Of a stretch of 64,000 nucleotides of DNA, positions 37,314 through 46,974 are shown piece after piece. The notes below the pieces were generated by a model that was not told where the DNA came from, ran no database searches, and was given only the letters and a program-made list of their open reading frames with translations. Made by a program: the position numbers and the translations under genes. Source of the DNA: Thiomicrospira sp. WB1 (GTDB taxonomy: Bacteria; Pseudomonadota; Gammaproteobacteria; Thiomicrospirales; Thiomicrospiraceae); NCBI RefSeq assembly GCF_001507535.1, contig NZ_LQBN01000001.1, positions 620,001-684,000 of the forward strand, given 5' to 3'. The number at the start of each line of letters is the position of its first letter. Positions within the stretch are counted from its first letter, which is position 1.

Positions 37314-38102
37314 ATGACGCTGATCGATTCCCATTGCCATCTCAATATTCTGCCCGATGATTTCGGCGGTCCGGCTCAGGTGATCGATAACGCCCATCAG
37401 GCCGGTGTGGACCGGATGATGTGCATTGCCATTGGACCCGACGGCTGGTCCGAGATTCTCGAACTGTGTGATCAGCACCCGGAAGTGTATGCGGCGATTG
37501 GCATCCATCCGTGCGAGCCCAAATCGGTGACCGTCAGTGATGAAGCATTGATTGACGCGGCCAGCCACCCCAAAGTGCTGGCGATTGGCGAAACCGGGCT
37601 GGACTATCATCATTTCGATGCCGAACAGGAAGACATGACCTGGCAGGCCGACCGGTTTCGGCAGATGATTCGCGTTGCCAAACAGCTCAACAAACCCATT
37701 GTGATTCACACGCGCCACTCCACGCCTGATTGCCTGCAGATCCTCAAGGAAGAAGGCGCCGATCAGGTGGGGGGGATCATGCACTGCTTTGTCGAAGACT
37801 GGGCCATTGCCCAGGCGGCACTGGATTTGAATTTTTACATTTCCTTTTCCGGCATTGTGACCTTTAAAAACGCCAAATCGGTCAAAGCTGTGGCGCAACA
37901 GGTGCCGATGGACCGGATTCTGGTGGAAACCGATTCACCCTATCTGGCCCCCGTGCCTTATCGTGGCAAGCCCAACCAGCCTGCCTACACCCGTCATGTG
38001 GCCGAAGAAATTGCCCAGCTGCGCGATCTGTCTCTGGAAGAGGTGGCGCGCCAGACCACGGCCAATTTTGAGCGACTGTTCGGTCCTCTGAGCGCATCGT
38101 GA
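37314..38102 (+). CDS. tatD: TatD family metal-dependent hydrolase/DNase
   Basis: A 262-residue TIM-barrel enzyme with the metal ligands of the family: LIDSHCHLN, GETGLDYHH (Glu), VIHTRHST (His), MHCF (His) and ETDSPYLAP (Asp). TatD-like proteins act as 3'-5' exonucleases or in DNA repair. ATG 37314 has AGGAG 7 nt upstream; the GTG at 37308 is too close to that site. The YcfH-type position after holB is conserved in gammaproteobacteria. The stop overlaps the GTG of the ABC exporter gene. Confidence 0.92.
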   Translation: MTLIDSHCHLNILPDDFGGPAQVIDNAHQAGVDRMMCIAIGPDGWSEILELCDQHPEVYAAIGIHPCEPKSVTVSDEALIDAASHPKVLAIGETGLDYHHFDAEQEDMTWQADRFRQMIRVAKQLNKPIVIHTRHSTPDCLQILKEEGADQVGGIMHCFVEDWAIAQAALDLNFYISFSGIVTFKNAKSVKAVAQQVPMDRILVETDSPYLAPVPYRGKPNQPAYTRHVAEEIAQLRDLSLEEVARQTTANFERLFGPLSAS

Positions 38103-39928
38103 GCGACATGCGTCAGGCCGACCAGACGTCGCTGCCCTCCGAGCAACCCTTGGCCAAGCATCCGGGCGAATACACCTGGCGTCGCATTTTTGAGCGGGTG
38201 ATTGAGCACAAACCAGCCCTGATCAAGGCGCATGTGATTGCGTTGTTTGCCATGCTGGCAACGGTGCCACTGCCTTTGTTGCTGCCGCTGATGGTGGATG
38301 AGGTGTTACTGAACCAGCCGGGCACGATTGTCGCTCTGCTTGATGCGTTGATGCCGCAGAGCTGGCAGGGTGCCTTGGGCTACATTGTGGCGGTGACGGT
38401 CATCACCATGTTGCTGCGTGTGGTGGGGACCGGATTGGGTGTCTGGCAGGTGCAGCAGTTCACCTACATCGCCAAGGATGTGACGTTTGGCATTCGCCGC
38501 GATCTGCTGGCCCGGGTGCAAGGGGTCGCGATGAGCCGTTATGAATCCATGGGCAGCGGCAGTGTGACCGCCACCATGGTGAATGACGTGGACACGCTGG
38601 ATACCTTTTTGGGCACCACCGTGGGCAAGCTGGTGCTGGCGGTTTTTTCACTGGTTGGGGTGACGGCTGTGCTGGTGTGGCTGCATTGGCAGCTGGCATT
38701 GTTTATTCTGCTGATGAATCCGTTGGTGATTTATTTCACCCTGCGCATGGGGCGCCACGTTAAGGCACTGAAAAAAGATGAAAACACGGCGGTGGATGCG
38801 TTTCAGCAATCGCTGGGAGAGACGCTGGATGCCTTGCAGCAGGTGCGCGCCGCCAATCAGGACCGGGCGTTTTTTGAGCGGATCCGTACCTCGGCACAGG
38901 CGATTAAAGAGCGCTCTCAGGCCTTTGGTTGGAAATCCGAGGCCGCGAGTCGAATTTCTTTTCTGATTTTTTTGCTCGGGTTTGATCTGTTTCGCGGCGT
39001 CAGTTTTCTGATGGTGGTGTTTTCCGATCTGAGCATCGGTCAGATGATGGCGGTGTTTGGTTATCTCTGGTTTATGATGGGGCCGGTGCAGGAAATTCTG
39101 GCCATCCAGTACGCCTACAATGCTGGCAGCGGGGCCTTATCACGCATCAACCAGGTGCTGGATCTGGAGCAAGAGCCGCAGTATCCGGCGCTGAAAAACC
39201 CTTTCACGGCAGATCGCGTCAGCGTACAGGTGCAACACGTTGATTTTCATTACCCTGGTCATGAAAAGCCCGTGTTGCGCGGGCTGTCGTTTGAGCTTCA
39301 CGCGGGAGAGAAGCTTGCCTTTGTCGGGGCCAGTGGCGGGGGGAAAACCACGCTGGTGCAACTGCTGTTAGGCTTTTATCAGCCGGATGGCGGTACGGTT
39401 TGCTACAACGGCGTGCCGATTGAGCAGATCGGTCAGGCGCGCATCCGCGAACAGGTGGCGACCGTGTTGCAACAGCCGGTGATGTTTCAGCAGGACGTTC
39501 GTTTCAACCTGACGCTGGGCCAGTCCATGTCGGATGAGCGTCTTTGGGAGGCGCTGGCCATGGCGCAACTCAAAGACACCATTGCTTCTCTGCCGGATGG
39601 GTTGGCCACCGTGGTCGGTCGCAATGGCATCAAACTGTCCGGCGGTCAGCGCCAACGACTGGCGATTGCCCGCATGATTTTGCAGGATCCCAAAGTTGTG
39701 ATCATGGATGAAGCCACCTCGGCGTTGGATATGGCCACTGAGCGCCATTTATATGAAGCGCTGGCGCCGTTTCTGGCGGGGCGTACGACCCTGATTGTGG
39801 CCCATCGACTCAGTTCGATCAAACAGGCCGATCGGATTCTGGTGTTTGAAGACGGCCACATCATTGAATCCGGCAGTCATGAAGACCTGGTCGAAGCCGG
39901 CGGCACCTATCAGCGGCTCTATCGCTGA
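38099..39928 (+). CDS. ABC exporter, fused membrane and ATPase domains (MsbA/type-1 exporter fold)
   Basis: A 609-residue half-transporter: six predicted membrane helices in about 40-325 and a nucleotide-binding domain in about 360-600 with Walker A GASGGGKTT, signature LSGGQRQRLAIA, Walker B VVIMDEATSAL and the H-loop VAHRLSS. It would homodimerise and export a lipid, peptide or drug; MsbA-like lipid flipping is possible but sequence does not settle it. The GTG at 38099 overlaps the tatD stop; the ATG at 38108 is an alternative. No accessory membrane-fusion protein is nearby. Confidence 0.88.
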   Translation: MSDMRQADQTSLPSEQPLAKHPGEYTWRRIFERVIEHKPALIKAHVIALFAMLATVPLPLLLPLMVDEVLLNQPGTIVALLDALMPQSWQGALGYIVAVTVITMLLRVVGTGLGVWQVQQFTYIAKDVTFGIRRDLLARVQGVAMSRYESMGSGSVTATMVNDVDTLDTFLGTTVGKLVLAVFSLVGVTAVLVWLHWQLALFILLMNPLVIYFTLRMGRHVKALKKDENTAVDAFQQSLGETLDALQQVRAANQDRAFFERIRTSAQAIKERSQAFGWKSEAASRISFLIFLLGFDLFRGVSFLMVVFSDLSIGQMMAVFGYLWFMMGPVQEILAIQYAYNAGSGALSRINQVLDLEQEPQYPALKNPFTADRVSVQVQHVDFHYPGHEKPVLRGLSFELHAGEKLAFVGASGGGKTTLVQLLLGFYQPDGGTVCYNGVPIEQIGQARIREQVATVLQQPVMFQQDVRFNLTLGQSMSDERLWEALAMAQLKDTIASLPDGLATVVGRNGIKLSGGQRQRLAIARMILQDPKVVIMDEATSALDMATERHLYEALAPFLAGRTTLIVAHRLSSIKQADRILVFEDGHIIESGSHEDLVEAGGTYQRLYR

Positions 39929-39983
39929 GATCAAACCAAGCTCAACGCCGGACGGCGTTGGCGCTGTTTCCCCCTTCTTTTTT

Positions 39984-39995
39984 ACCAGGCCTGGT
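39984..39995. repeat. 12-bp palindrome copy 8
   Basis: ACCAGGCCTGGT in the 208-bp gap between the ABC exporter and the rhodanese gene, flanked by CTTTTTT on the left and GAAAAA on the right, giving a near-perfect AT-rich extension. Confidence 0.9.
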
Positions 39996-40136
39996 GAAAA
40001 ACACACCCCAAAACTCATATAAACCTTTCTTGCGTCTTATAAAAAACCTTGTTCATTGCGGGTGCTTGGACTGGTTATAATGGCGTATGTTTTTGACCTG
40101 TTGTCGGGTTTTCTCTCAAAATAAGGGGCTGTTTTT

Positions 40137-40553
40137 ATGCGAATACGTCATCACCTGGCTGCTGGGTTGATGCTGGCGGTTGTCACCGGGCCGATTCAGG
40201 CCAAAGAGGATTCCCCCAAAACCATTGATGGGGCCCAGACCGTTCAGGCCGCCGAGGTGAAAAAACTCTGGCGTCAGGGTGTGGCGATCATCGACACCCG
40301 AAAAGACGAGGACTGGGAGGCCGGTCGCATTCCCGGCGCTTACCACGTCAACATCAAAAAGCCCGAGTTTAATCCGCAGCGGATCGGTCAGTTTGTGGGC
40401 AAGGATGAACCGGTGGTGACCTACTGCAATGCCAAAAAATGCCATCGGGCGGCCAATGCAGCCAAAAAACTGGTGTCGTTCGGTTACACCCAGGTGCACT
40501 ATTTTCGGGGTGGCTTTCCCGCCTGGAAAAACGCGGGTTACCCTTACGAATAA
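40137..40553 (+). CDS. Secreted single-domain rhodanese
   Basis: A 138-residue protein with a signal peptide (about 1-22, ending IQA) and one rhodanese domain. The active-site loop is TYCNAKKCHRAANAAK, the variant class with two Cys, followed by GYTQVHYFRGGFPAWKNAGYP. It probably transfers sulfur in the periplasm, which fits a sulfur-oxidising host, but the substrate is unknown. A good -10 (TATAAT 40076-40081) lies about 55 bp upstream with a poor -35. Single gene: neighbours are an ABC exporter and a chemoreceptor. Confidence 0.85.
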   Translation: MRIRHHLAAGLMLAVVTGPIQAKEDSPKTIDGAQTVQAAEVKKLWRQGVAIIDTRKDEDWEAGRIPGAYHVNIKKPEFNPQRIGQFVGKDEPVVTYCNAKKCHRAANAAKKLVSFGYTQVHYFRGGFPAWKNAGYPYE

Positions 40554-40726
40554 CGTTCCGCATGCTGACGAGTCTGCCCGCAAGTCCGCGTCACTGGCAG
40601 GGTTTTTGCTGATGACGCTGCATTGACGGATCGGACCCTGTCCCAAGCACCCCGGGCAGCGCCCGATCTTTACTCGATCTTCTTCCAGTCGACGTTCGGC
40701 TGGCGTTAAAACAGGAAATTCATTCT

Positions 40727-43066
40727 ATGTCTGTGGCCAAACATCCGTCGCTTCGCAAAGAGCTCGAACTGTTTACCATTGCGGTGGTCGCTGTCACCAT
40801 CGCCATTTTGATGACCGTGTTTTACTTCAATCATCTTCAGTCGGAAAAGCAGTTGCAGCAGGCGCTTTCCAGCAAAATGGCGTCGGTCTCGGACATGATG
40901 GTGACTTCCGCCCAGGAAAAAATGGAAAAAGCGATTTTTTCCTTCACCCGTGACGACATCCTACTGAACGGCATCCGTGACAATGATTTGACGGCCATCG
41001 CTTCCCGCGCCAATACCACGGCCAATCTTCTGGAGGCCACCGGTATCATCTCCAATATTCGGGTCCTCTCGCCCAAGGGACAGGTGCTGTTTACCCGCAA
41101 CCAGAACGAAGCGGGCAAGCGTTTGCAATCGCGTCTGGTGGAACAGGCCGCCACGGAACTGAACCTGGTGTATGGACTGGAAAAAATCGGGAACGCGCCG
41201 CTGCAGGTGCATTTTGTGTTGCCGATTGCGCCCAAGGGGCAATTGCTGGCAGTGGTCGACATGGCGCTGGACTATCAGGCACTGATCGCGCCTTCTGCCA
41301 AGGTGAGCGGCACGCCTCTGGCCTTGTTTGATCCTTCGGGGCAGCCGATCATTGCTTCAGAGACGTCAGTGCTGACCCAGATCCAGCAGAGTGGTTTTGA
41401 TGTCACGGCGCGTGCATTGGGTCAGCTGGAAACCGATGAGGGCATGTTTACTCTGTCCTCTCTGCCGCTGACCACCGCCAATGGGCAGACGGTGGCGTAT
41501 CTGGTCGCGGCGGATGACACCACTGATTTGAGCGCGGCTCAGAATCTGGCGTTTTATGGTGGGTTGGCTGCGGTGATCCTCTGGGCACTGGTGGCATTTC
41601 TGGTGATTAAGTGGATTCTGATCAAAGCCTTTAAACCGCTGGAAGCGATGCAGCAGACGGTGGCAGTCATTCAGGAGAAAGGGGATCTGAGTTCGCGCAT
41701 TACCGTCAACAGCCAGAATGAGATCGGCCAGGCGGCCGATGCGATCAACCGTATGCTGGACGCCGTCTCAGCGGTGTTCGATGACAGTAACCGGGTGATG
41801 CAGGCGGTCAGTCAGGGGGATTTCAGTCAGTCGATCCAGACGGACCGCTTTGCCGGTGATTTTGCTCGCTTAACGCAGAACATCAATGCGTCGACCCAGA
41901 GTCTGGCGTTTACCATGACCGAACTGGAAAAAGTGGTGATTGGGCTGGAGCAGGGCGATCTGAGCCTGCGCATGGACAGCCGAGTGAAGGGGCAGATCCG
42001 CACGCATGTGGACACGGCCATGCAAAGCATGCAGAAAGTGATTGCCGATATCGTCATGGTGCTGGAGCAGATGGCCAAGGGCGACTTTACTCAGCAGGTG
42101 ACGGTGGCCGCTCAGGGTGATTTCAAGGAATTGGCCGGGCATGTGAACAACCGGGTTCAGCAAACACGCAGTGCCTTGGAAGACATTGCCAAAGTGGTGG
42201 AAGCGATGTCTGAAGGGGATCTCTCGCAACGGGTCGAAGGCGATTACGCCGGTAAGTTCGGAGAGGTGTCGGATCTATTGGATCGATCGGCGCAAAATCT
42301 GTCACAGCTGCTCTCGCGCACGCGTTCAACCGCGCAAACCCTGATCAATAATGTCGGACAGATTTATCAGGGGGCCCGGGATCTGAACGATCGTACCCAG
42401 CGTCAGGCGGCGTCATTGGAAGAAACCACCTCGATGATGAAAAAAATCACCGATGCGGTGACTCAGACCACCGAACATGCGCAATCGGCCAATCAGCAAT
42501 CCACCTCAGCCCGCAATCAGGCAGAGAGCGGGGCCGACGTGATGCGGGCCACCGTGCATTCGATGGGCGACATTCGTGATGCGTCGCACAAGATCGAGGA
42601 AATCATCACCTTGATTGACAGCATTGCTTTCCAGACCAATCTGTTGGCCTTGAACGCGGCGGTGGAAGCCGCGCGGGCGGGCGAACACGGTCGCGGATTT
42701 GCGGTGGTGGCCGGTGAGGTACGTTCGCTGGCCGGTAAATCAGCGGACGCTGCCAAAGACATCAAGGCCCTGATTGAAAACGCCGTCAGTGCCGTGGACG
42801 AAGGCACCCAGAAAGCCGAAGCCTCCGACCAGGCGCTTCAGGGCATCACTGAGGTGATTCGTCAGGTCAGTGACAGCGTGGCGGAAATCAGTGCCGCCTC
42901 GGACGAGCAGACGCGGTCGATCCAGCAAATCAGTCAAGCGGTGTCCGACATCGATGAGGTGACACAGCAGAATGCGGCTTTGGTGGAACAGACCTCAGCG
43001 GCCTCGGAAAGCATGAAAGAAGAGGCCGAAGCCTTACAGGAACAGGTCAGTCATTTCAAGATCTAG
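40727..43066 (+). CDS. Methyl-accepting chemotaxis protein with about five HAMP units
   Basis: A 779-residue membrane chemoreceptor. Membrane helices are at about 14-36 and 275-298, with a periplasmic ligand domain of about 240 residues between (single-Cache-like, unrecognised ligand). After the second helix come repeated HAMP-like units marked by GDL/F motifs: KGDLSSRIT, QGDFSQSIQ, QGDLSLRMD, KGDFTQQVT and EGDLSQRVE. The signalling tip IDSIAFQTNLLALNAAVEAARAGEHGRGFAVVAGEVRSLA is intact. No CheR-binding pentapeptide ends the protein. A terminator follows. The poly-HAMP linker is unusual for a membrane receptor. Confidence 0.93.
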   Translation: MSVAKHPSLRKELELFTIAVVAVTIAILMTVFYFNHLQSEKQLQQALSSKMASVSDMMVTSAQEKMEKAIFSFTRDDILLNGIRDNDLTAIASRANTTANLLEATGIISNIRVLSPKGQVLFTRNQNEAGKRLQSRLVEQAATELNLVYGLEKIGNAPLQVHFVLPIAPKGQLLAVVDMALDYQALIAPSAKVSGTPLALFDPSGQPIIASETSVLTQIQQSGFDVTARALGQLETDEGMFTLSSLPLTTANGQTVAYLVAADDTTDLSAAQNLAFYGGLAAVILWALVAFLVIKWILIKAFKPLEAMQQTVAVIQEKGDLSSRITVNSQNEIGQAADAINRMLDAVSAVFDDSNRVMQAVSQGDFSQSIQTDRFAGDFARLTQNINASTQSLAFTMTELEKVVIGLEQGDLSLRMDSRVKGQIRTHVDTAMQSMQKVIADIVMVLEQMAKGDFTQQVTVAAQGDFKELAGHVNNRVQQTRSALEDIAKVVEAMSEGDLSQRVEGDYAGKFGEVSDLLDRSAQNLSQLLSRTRSTAQTLINNVGQIYQGARDLNDRTQRQAASLEETTSMMKKITDAVTQTTEHAQSANQQSTSARNQAESGADVMRATVHSMGDIRDASHKIEEIITLIDSIAFQTNLLALNAAVEAARAGEHGRGFAVVAGEVRSLAGKSADAAKDIKALIENAVSAVDEGTQKAEASDQALQGITEVIRQVSDSVAEISAASDEQTRSIQQISQAVSDIDEVTQQNAALVEQTSAASESMKEEAEALQEQVSHFKI

Positions 43067-43085
43067 CCCTTGACCGAACGGCATT

Positions 43086-43123
43086 AAAAAACCACCCTTT
43101 GATTGCCATTGGGTGGTTTTTTT
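43086..43123. terminator. Bidirectional terminator after the chemoreceptor and the 43142 gene
   Basis: A stem AAAAAACCACCC / GGGTGGTTTTTTT with a 13-nt loop. A and T tracts on both sides allow termination on either strand, serving the two convergent genes. Confidence 0.88.
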
Positions 43124-43141
43124 GTGCCCGTTTGCCATGGC

Positions 43142-43537
43142 TCAGCTTGCCAGTGCCGTTACCCAATTTTCGATGGCTTCCTGTGCCACCGGGTTGGGCG
43201 CGTGCATGAAGTTGATCACAAAGTCGTTGTCACGCTCGGTGATGCCAATGGCACGCGGACGCACCGCCACCGGATCGGGCGATGGCAATTCCCACCCAAA
43301 GCAGAAGATCAGGTTCTTGACGTCTTTGATGTCCTCGGCAATGGTCCCCTCCACTGATTGCGTATGGGAAAAGTGGTCAAAACGACCGATTTCCGTGGCT
43401 TTGGGATGTGCCGCCACCGCTTGAGACAATTGCTCCAGAATCTGATCGACCTGGGTGAAAGCGGTGTCGCTTTTGGCCAGTACCAACTCGTAAATGGGGT
43501 AGGTGTCTTTAAAGGTCTTTTTTTGCAATGTGCTCAT
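43142..43537 (-). CDS. Small protein of unknown function
   Basis: A 131-residue soluble protein I do not recognise. It has no signal peptide or membrane helix; the N-terminal half is helical (ILEQLSQAVAAHP), then comes a beta-rich part with FCFGWELPSPDPVAVRPRAIGI and a C-terminal helix (EAIENWVTALAS). One Cys and several aromatic residues are present. Gene-like codon use, an ATG with GGAAAC upstream and a shared terminator support a real gene. The upstream region (43578-43600) is strikingly AT-rich and contains short dyads that may be an operator. No functional hint comes from neighbours. Confidence 0.72.
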   Translation of the reverse strand: MSTLQKKTFKDTYPIYELVLAKSDTAFTQVDQILEQLSQAVAAHPKATEIGRFDHFSHTQSVEGTIAEDIKDVKNLIFCFGWELPSPDPVAVRPRAIGITERDNDFVINFMHAPNPVAQEAIENWVTALAS

Positions 43538-43637
43538 GGTGTTTCCTTTTTTATGCGTTCCCGGACATTATTCATAAAATTATATAATTGATAAATTATT
43601 TATTTTTATGATCTGGGGCAACCGGGGTTAATGCGGG

Positions 43638-44003
43638 CTACCAACCGCCAAAGGCGGCGGGCCACCAGTCGGGGGTGGTTTGTTCGCCGAGAAACGTGAG
43701 CAGGTCAAACCGCATGGGGTCGCACTGATACTTGGGGTGTTGTTGCACAAAGCGTTGGGCCGCGTGCAGCAGTCGTTGTTGTTTCTGTGGGGTCAACGCC
43801 TCGGCGGGGTGACCCTGGTCGCTGGTCTGGCGGTGTTTGACTTCAAAAAACACCAGGATTTTGTCCTGGGTCTGTCCGATTAGATCAATTTCCCCGCCTT
43901 TGCAGCGGTAATTGCGTGTGATGATGTGCACGCCCTGTTGCTTCAGCCAGCGCGCGGCCTGGCGTTCTTTGTGTTGGCCGGTGCGTTGGCTGAACCAGCC
44001 CAT
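43638..44003 (-). CDS. yraN: YraN family (UPF0102) endonuclease-like protein
   Basis: A 121-residue protein with a Holliday-junction-resolvase-like fold. The conserved E-x-D...E-x-K core is GGEIDLIGQTQD and LVFFEVKHRQ, and the N-terminal GQHKERQAARWLKQQG fits the family. Its ATG overlaps the lpoA stop by one base (TGATG on the minus strand), repeating the E. coli yraM-yraN order. No partner DiaA gene follows in this window, unlike in E. coli. Confidence 0.9.
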   Translation of the reverse strand: MGWFSQRTGQHKERQAARWLKQQGVHIITRNYRCKGGEIDLIGQTQDKILVFFEVKHRQTSDQGHPAEALTPQKQQRLLHAAQRFVQQHPKYQCDPMRFDLLTFLGEQTTPDWWPAAFGGW

Positions 44004-45823
44004 CAGAGAGAGGGGGCGGAAGGTTCAAGCAGGGCATCGATCGACACGACCGGTTTGACGGGTACCACCTCTCCGTTCTGGGTGTAACGCGCCCAGCGCA
44101 GATGACGTTGATACTGTTTGTCTGCGTAGCCGAGATTGCCGGTTGCCGTGGTGTGGAAGCACAAGCCGGGTTTGAGCCAGTCGCGTTGATGGGCCAATGC
44201 CAGGGCATCCCAGCCGAAGGCTTCAAATTGTGTTTTGGCTGGATGCTGGCCAAAGGCTGCATTCATCGCTGGAAACTCAATTCCTGCCAGATCCGGCATG
44301 GCCTTGGGAGCATAGAAGGCCTTCGGCATGGCGTCTGAGGTGCTGTAGAGGGGCAATGTCAGTTCAAAAAAGTCAAATTGCGGACGAAACACCGCCAACT
44401 GTTTCAGGTGAGTGACCAGAACCACCGCGTCGAGGTCCTGTCGCGGGCGGGGGGTAAATTCAATCGGCTCTTTCAGCAACCAGCGCAGGTTGTTTTTTCG
44501 AGCCTGACTTTCGTTTTCATTGATCAACTGCCCCAAAGCGTCACGCAAATTGGGGCGCTTATCCGGGAAGGTTTTCAGCAATGCTTGCACGGGTCTCCGT
44601 TGGTCGGCAGGCGCTGTGACGGCATCCAGTTCATTGGAGTCTGCCGTGTTATCAACAGACTGGTTCAGTTCCAGGTAAGGCGCATCGGTATTTTTTAAGC
44701 GGGTTTGCGGTGAGGTAAGCGGTTCCGGTTGGGCGCTTGTTTTGAGGGGGCTGAGGGGGTCGGATGCCTGACGTTTAAATGCCCCGGCAATTGCGGCCGC
44801 TTTTTGGGCATAGCGGTTGTTGACGTTGGTCAGGATGCCAATACGTTGATGCTGCGCTTGCAACAGTCGTTTGGCCACTTGTTCGGCTTCATTTTCGGTG
44901 GGAAAGAGAAACGATTCTGCCCAAACGGGGTTGCTCTGATCGCTCTCGTTGAGTGCCGCGGTCCAGCTTAACTCAGCCTCAACCGGCAGGCTGTTCAGCG
45001 CCAGTATGGGGCGCGCCTGTTCCGGGTAGGTCTGCCAATGTTGGATCACGGCGTCCACGCGGTCGGATTGAACGGGTCCGATGATCGCATCGACCTGTTG
45101 CTCACTGGCCGCTTTGAGTTGTGAGGGCAGTGACTGAGCGTCACTGGTGTTATAAAAATGCAAATGAATGGGCGCCTCAGCCTGGAATTGATACTTAAGC
45201 AAGCCATTTCGAATCTGTTCGGCCACGCTTTGATAGGCCCCAGAAAGAGGCAGAAATACCGCATAGTGTCGCGGGGCCAGACGTTGTGCCTGCAGATATG
45301 GCAAGAGTTCGTTGTGGAACCAATGGTTTGAGTAGAACAAGGCAAAGTCCTGCAACCCAAGTTGGTGAAGACTGGCCGAGCGCTGCATTAAATCGGTCAG
45401 GTCCAGCCAGGCCTGCAGGGAAGCATCTTGCGAATGCGCTTGCCGTAAAGTCTGACGGGTCGTTTCCGGCAACGCTTGGAAGGTCTTCAGCGTGTCGAGG
45501 GCCGTCTGAAGACGCGATGCCTGACGGGTTTGTGCCTGCCAGACATTATGCTGGTATTGCAGGTAAAGTTGCCAGGCCTGGTCGGTTTTGGCTCTCTGTG
45601 CCGCTTGTTGATAGGCTTCCAGAGGGGTTAAATTTTCTGTAATGGGTTCAGGCATTTGTGCGGGTTTGCCTGGCGCAGTGGGCGCAGTCGGGGTCGGGCT
45701 GCAACCACTTAATACGAGTGCGCAACCGAGCGTGGCGGCTCCGCAGAGAAGCGTCCATGGTCGGGCGCTTATTTGCTGGCGTTGAAACCAGGAAACCACT
45801 GGAAGATCAATCGAAGAAAACAT
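44003..45823 (-). CDS. lpoA: Penicillin-binding protein activator LpoA
   Basis: A 606-residue outer-membrane lipoprotein that activates PBP1A in E. coli. A long N-terminus leads to the lipobox LVLSGC, then an N-terminal TPR-like helical domain (about 65-180) and a C-terminal periplasmic-binding-protein fold (HYAVFLPLSGAYQSVAEQIRNG, then VDAIIGPVQSDRVDAV). Co-transcribed with yraN, divergent from rsmI. A TATAAT (minus strand, 45861-45856) lies about 35 bp upstream. A near-copy of the palindrome (GCCAGGCCTGGT, 45571-45582) lies inside. Confidence 0.92.
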   Translation of the reverse strand: MFSSIDLPVVSWFQRQQISARPWTLLCGAATLGCALVLSGCSPTPTAPTAPGKPAQMPEPITENLTPLEAYQQAAQRAKTDQAWQLYLQYQHNVWQAQTRQASRLQTALDTLKTFQALPETTRQTLRQAHSQDASLQAWLDLTDLMQRSASLHQLGLQDFALFYSNHWFHNELLPYLQAQRLAPRHYAVFLPLSGAYQSVAEQIRNGLLKYQFQAEAPIHLHFYNTSDAQSLPSQLKAASEQQVDAIIGPVQSDRVDAVIQHWQTYPEQARPILALNSLPVEAELSWTAALNESDQSNPVWAESFLFPTENEAEQVAKRLLQAQHQRIGILTNVNNRYAQKAAAIAGAFKRQASDPLSPLKTSAQPEPLTSPQTRLKNTDAPYLELNQSVDNTADSNELDAVTAPADQRRPVQALLKTFPDKRPNLRDALGQLINENESQARKNNLRWLLKEPIEFTPRPRQDLDAVVLVTHLKQLAVFRPQFDFFELTLPLYSTSDAMPKAFYAPKAMPDLAGIEFPAMNAAFGQHPAKTQFEAFGWDALALAHQRDWLKPGLCFHTTATGNLGYADKQYQRHLRWARYTQNGEVVPVKPVVSIDALLEPSAPSL

Positions 45824-45959
45824 AATGATCGCTGGAATTATTTACAATACCCAGCATTATAACCAATTCCATTGTCGAGAAGGCCGTGCTCGCTGAAAAA
45901 ACGAGGGCATTTCAAAGGACGTTTGCCTTCTTTCGGCTGTCAATATCAGAGGTGTCTGC

Positions 45960-46904
45960 ATGACTGCTACCCCCGCCGCGTCTCAAACCCCGCCGGATGC
46001 CGATTCGGCATTGTCCCAGTCTGTCCGTGTACAAAGGCCGGACCCATCATCCGAGTCGGGGTGTCTGTATGTCATTGCCACGCCCATCGGGCATTTGGAA
46101 GATTTGTCTCAGCGTGCGGCCCGGTTGCTGGGTGAGGTCGACTGGATTGCGGCTGAGGACACGCGACACAGTCAGACCCTGCTGCAATCACTGGGTGTGA
46201 AAACGCCGTTGATCAGTTTGCACGAGCATAACGAGGCGGCGCGGACCGAAACGTTGTTGCCCCGGCTGCAGGCGGGTGAGGTGGGCGCGTTGATTTCGGA
46301 CGCGGGCACGCCTTTGATCAATGATCCCGGGTATACGCTGGTGCGTCGCTTGCGAGAAGCAGGCATTGCGGTCAAGCCCGTGCCGGGTCCCAGTGCGGTG
46401 ATTGCGGCGTTGAGTGCGGCGGGGCTGCCGACCGACCGGTTTGCCTACGAAGGGTTTTTGCCGGCCAAGCCAGGCAAGCGGCAACAGGCACTGAAAGCGC
46501 TGGCGTCCGAAGCCCGCACACTGGTTTTCTACGAAAGTCCGCATCGGCTGCTGGCGAGTCTGGAAGCGTTTGCGCTGTGCTTTCCCGACCGTACGTTGGT
46601 GGTGGCCAAAGAGTTGACCAAGCGTTTTGAAACGTTTGTGTCGGGGGCGCCCGGGCAGGTGCATCAATGGTTTTCGGCCAACACCGATGCGGTGCGGGGT
46701 GAGTTTGTGTTGATGCTGGAAGGGCAAACGCGCAAGACGGAGGAACCCGAAACGGGCGGTGATCCGCAAGCACTGATCGATGCCATGCTGACACAGGGAT
46801 TGCCAGTCAAACAGATTGCCGAGATTCTCAGTCAGGCCTTGTCCCAAAAAAAGAAGGCGCTGTACCAGCGGGTTCAGGCGCGTAAGGATGCGCTGGATTT
46901 GTGA
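45960..46904 (+). CDS. rsmI: 16S rRNA 2'-O-ribose C1402 methyltransferase RsmI
   Basis: A 314-residue SAM-dependent methylase acting on the decoding centre of 16S rRNA. Signatures are YVIATPIGHLEDLS, AEDTRHSQTLLQ, SDAGTPLINDPGY, PGPSAVIAALSAAGLPT and FYESPHRLLASL. The N-terminus carries about 30 extra low-complexity residues compared with E. coli, so a start nearer 46050 is possible, but ATG 45960 is the only clear one. Divergent from lpoA. Nearly 280 bp of nrdA promoter DNA follow. Confidence 0.92.
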   Translation: MTATPAASQTPPDADSALSQSVRVQRPDPSSESGCLYVIATPIGHLEDLSQRAARLLGEVDWIAAEDTRHSQTLLQSLGVKTPLISLHEHNEAARTETLLPRLQAGEVGALISDAGTPLINDPGYTLVRRLREAGIAVKPVPGPSAVIAALSAAGLPTDRFAYEGFLPAKPGKRQQALKALASEARTLVFYESPHRLLASLEAFALCFPDRTLVVAKELTKRFETFVSGAPGQVHQWFSANTDAVRGEFVLMLEGQTRKTEEPETGGDPQALIDAMLTQGLPVKQIAEILSQALSQKKKALYQRVQARKDALDL

Positions 46905-46974
46905 GTCAAAAGGCCGCGTATTTCTACCCAGTCGAGTAAAAAAGGTTTTGACAAAAAAACTCTTTTCTGAGGAC

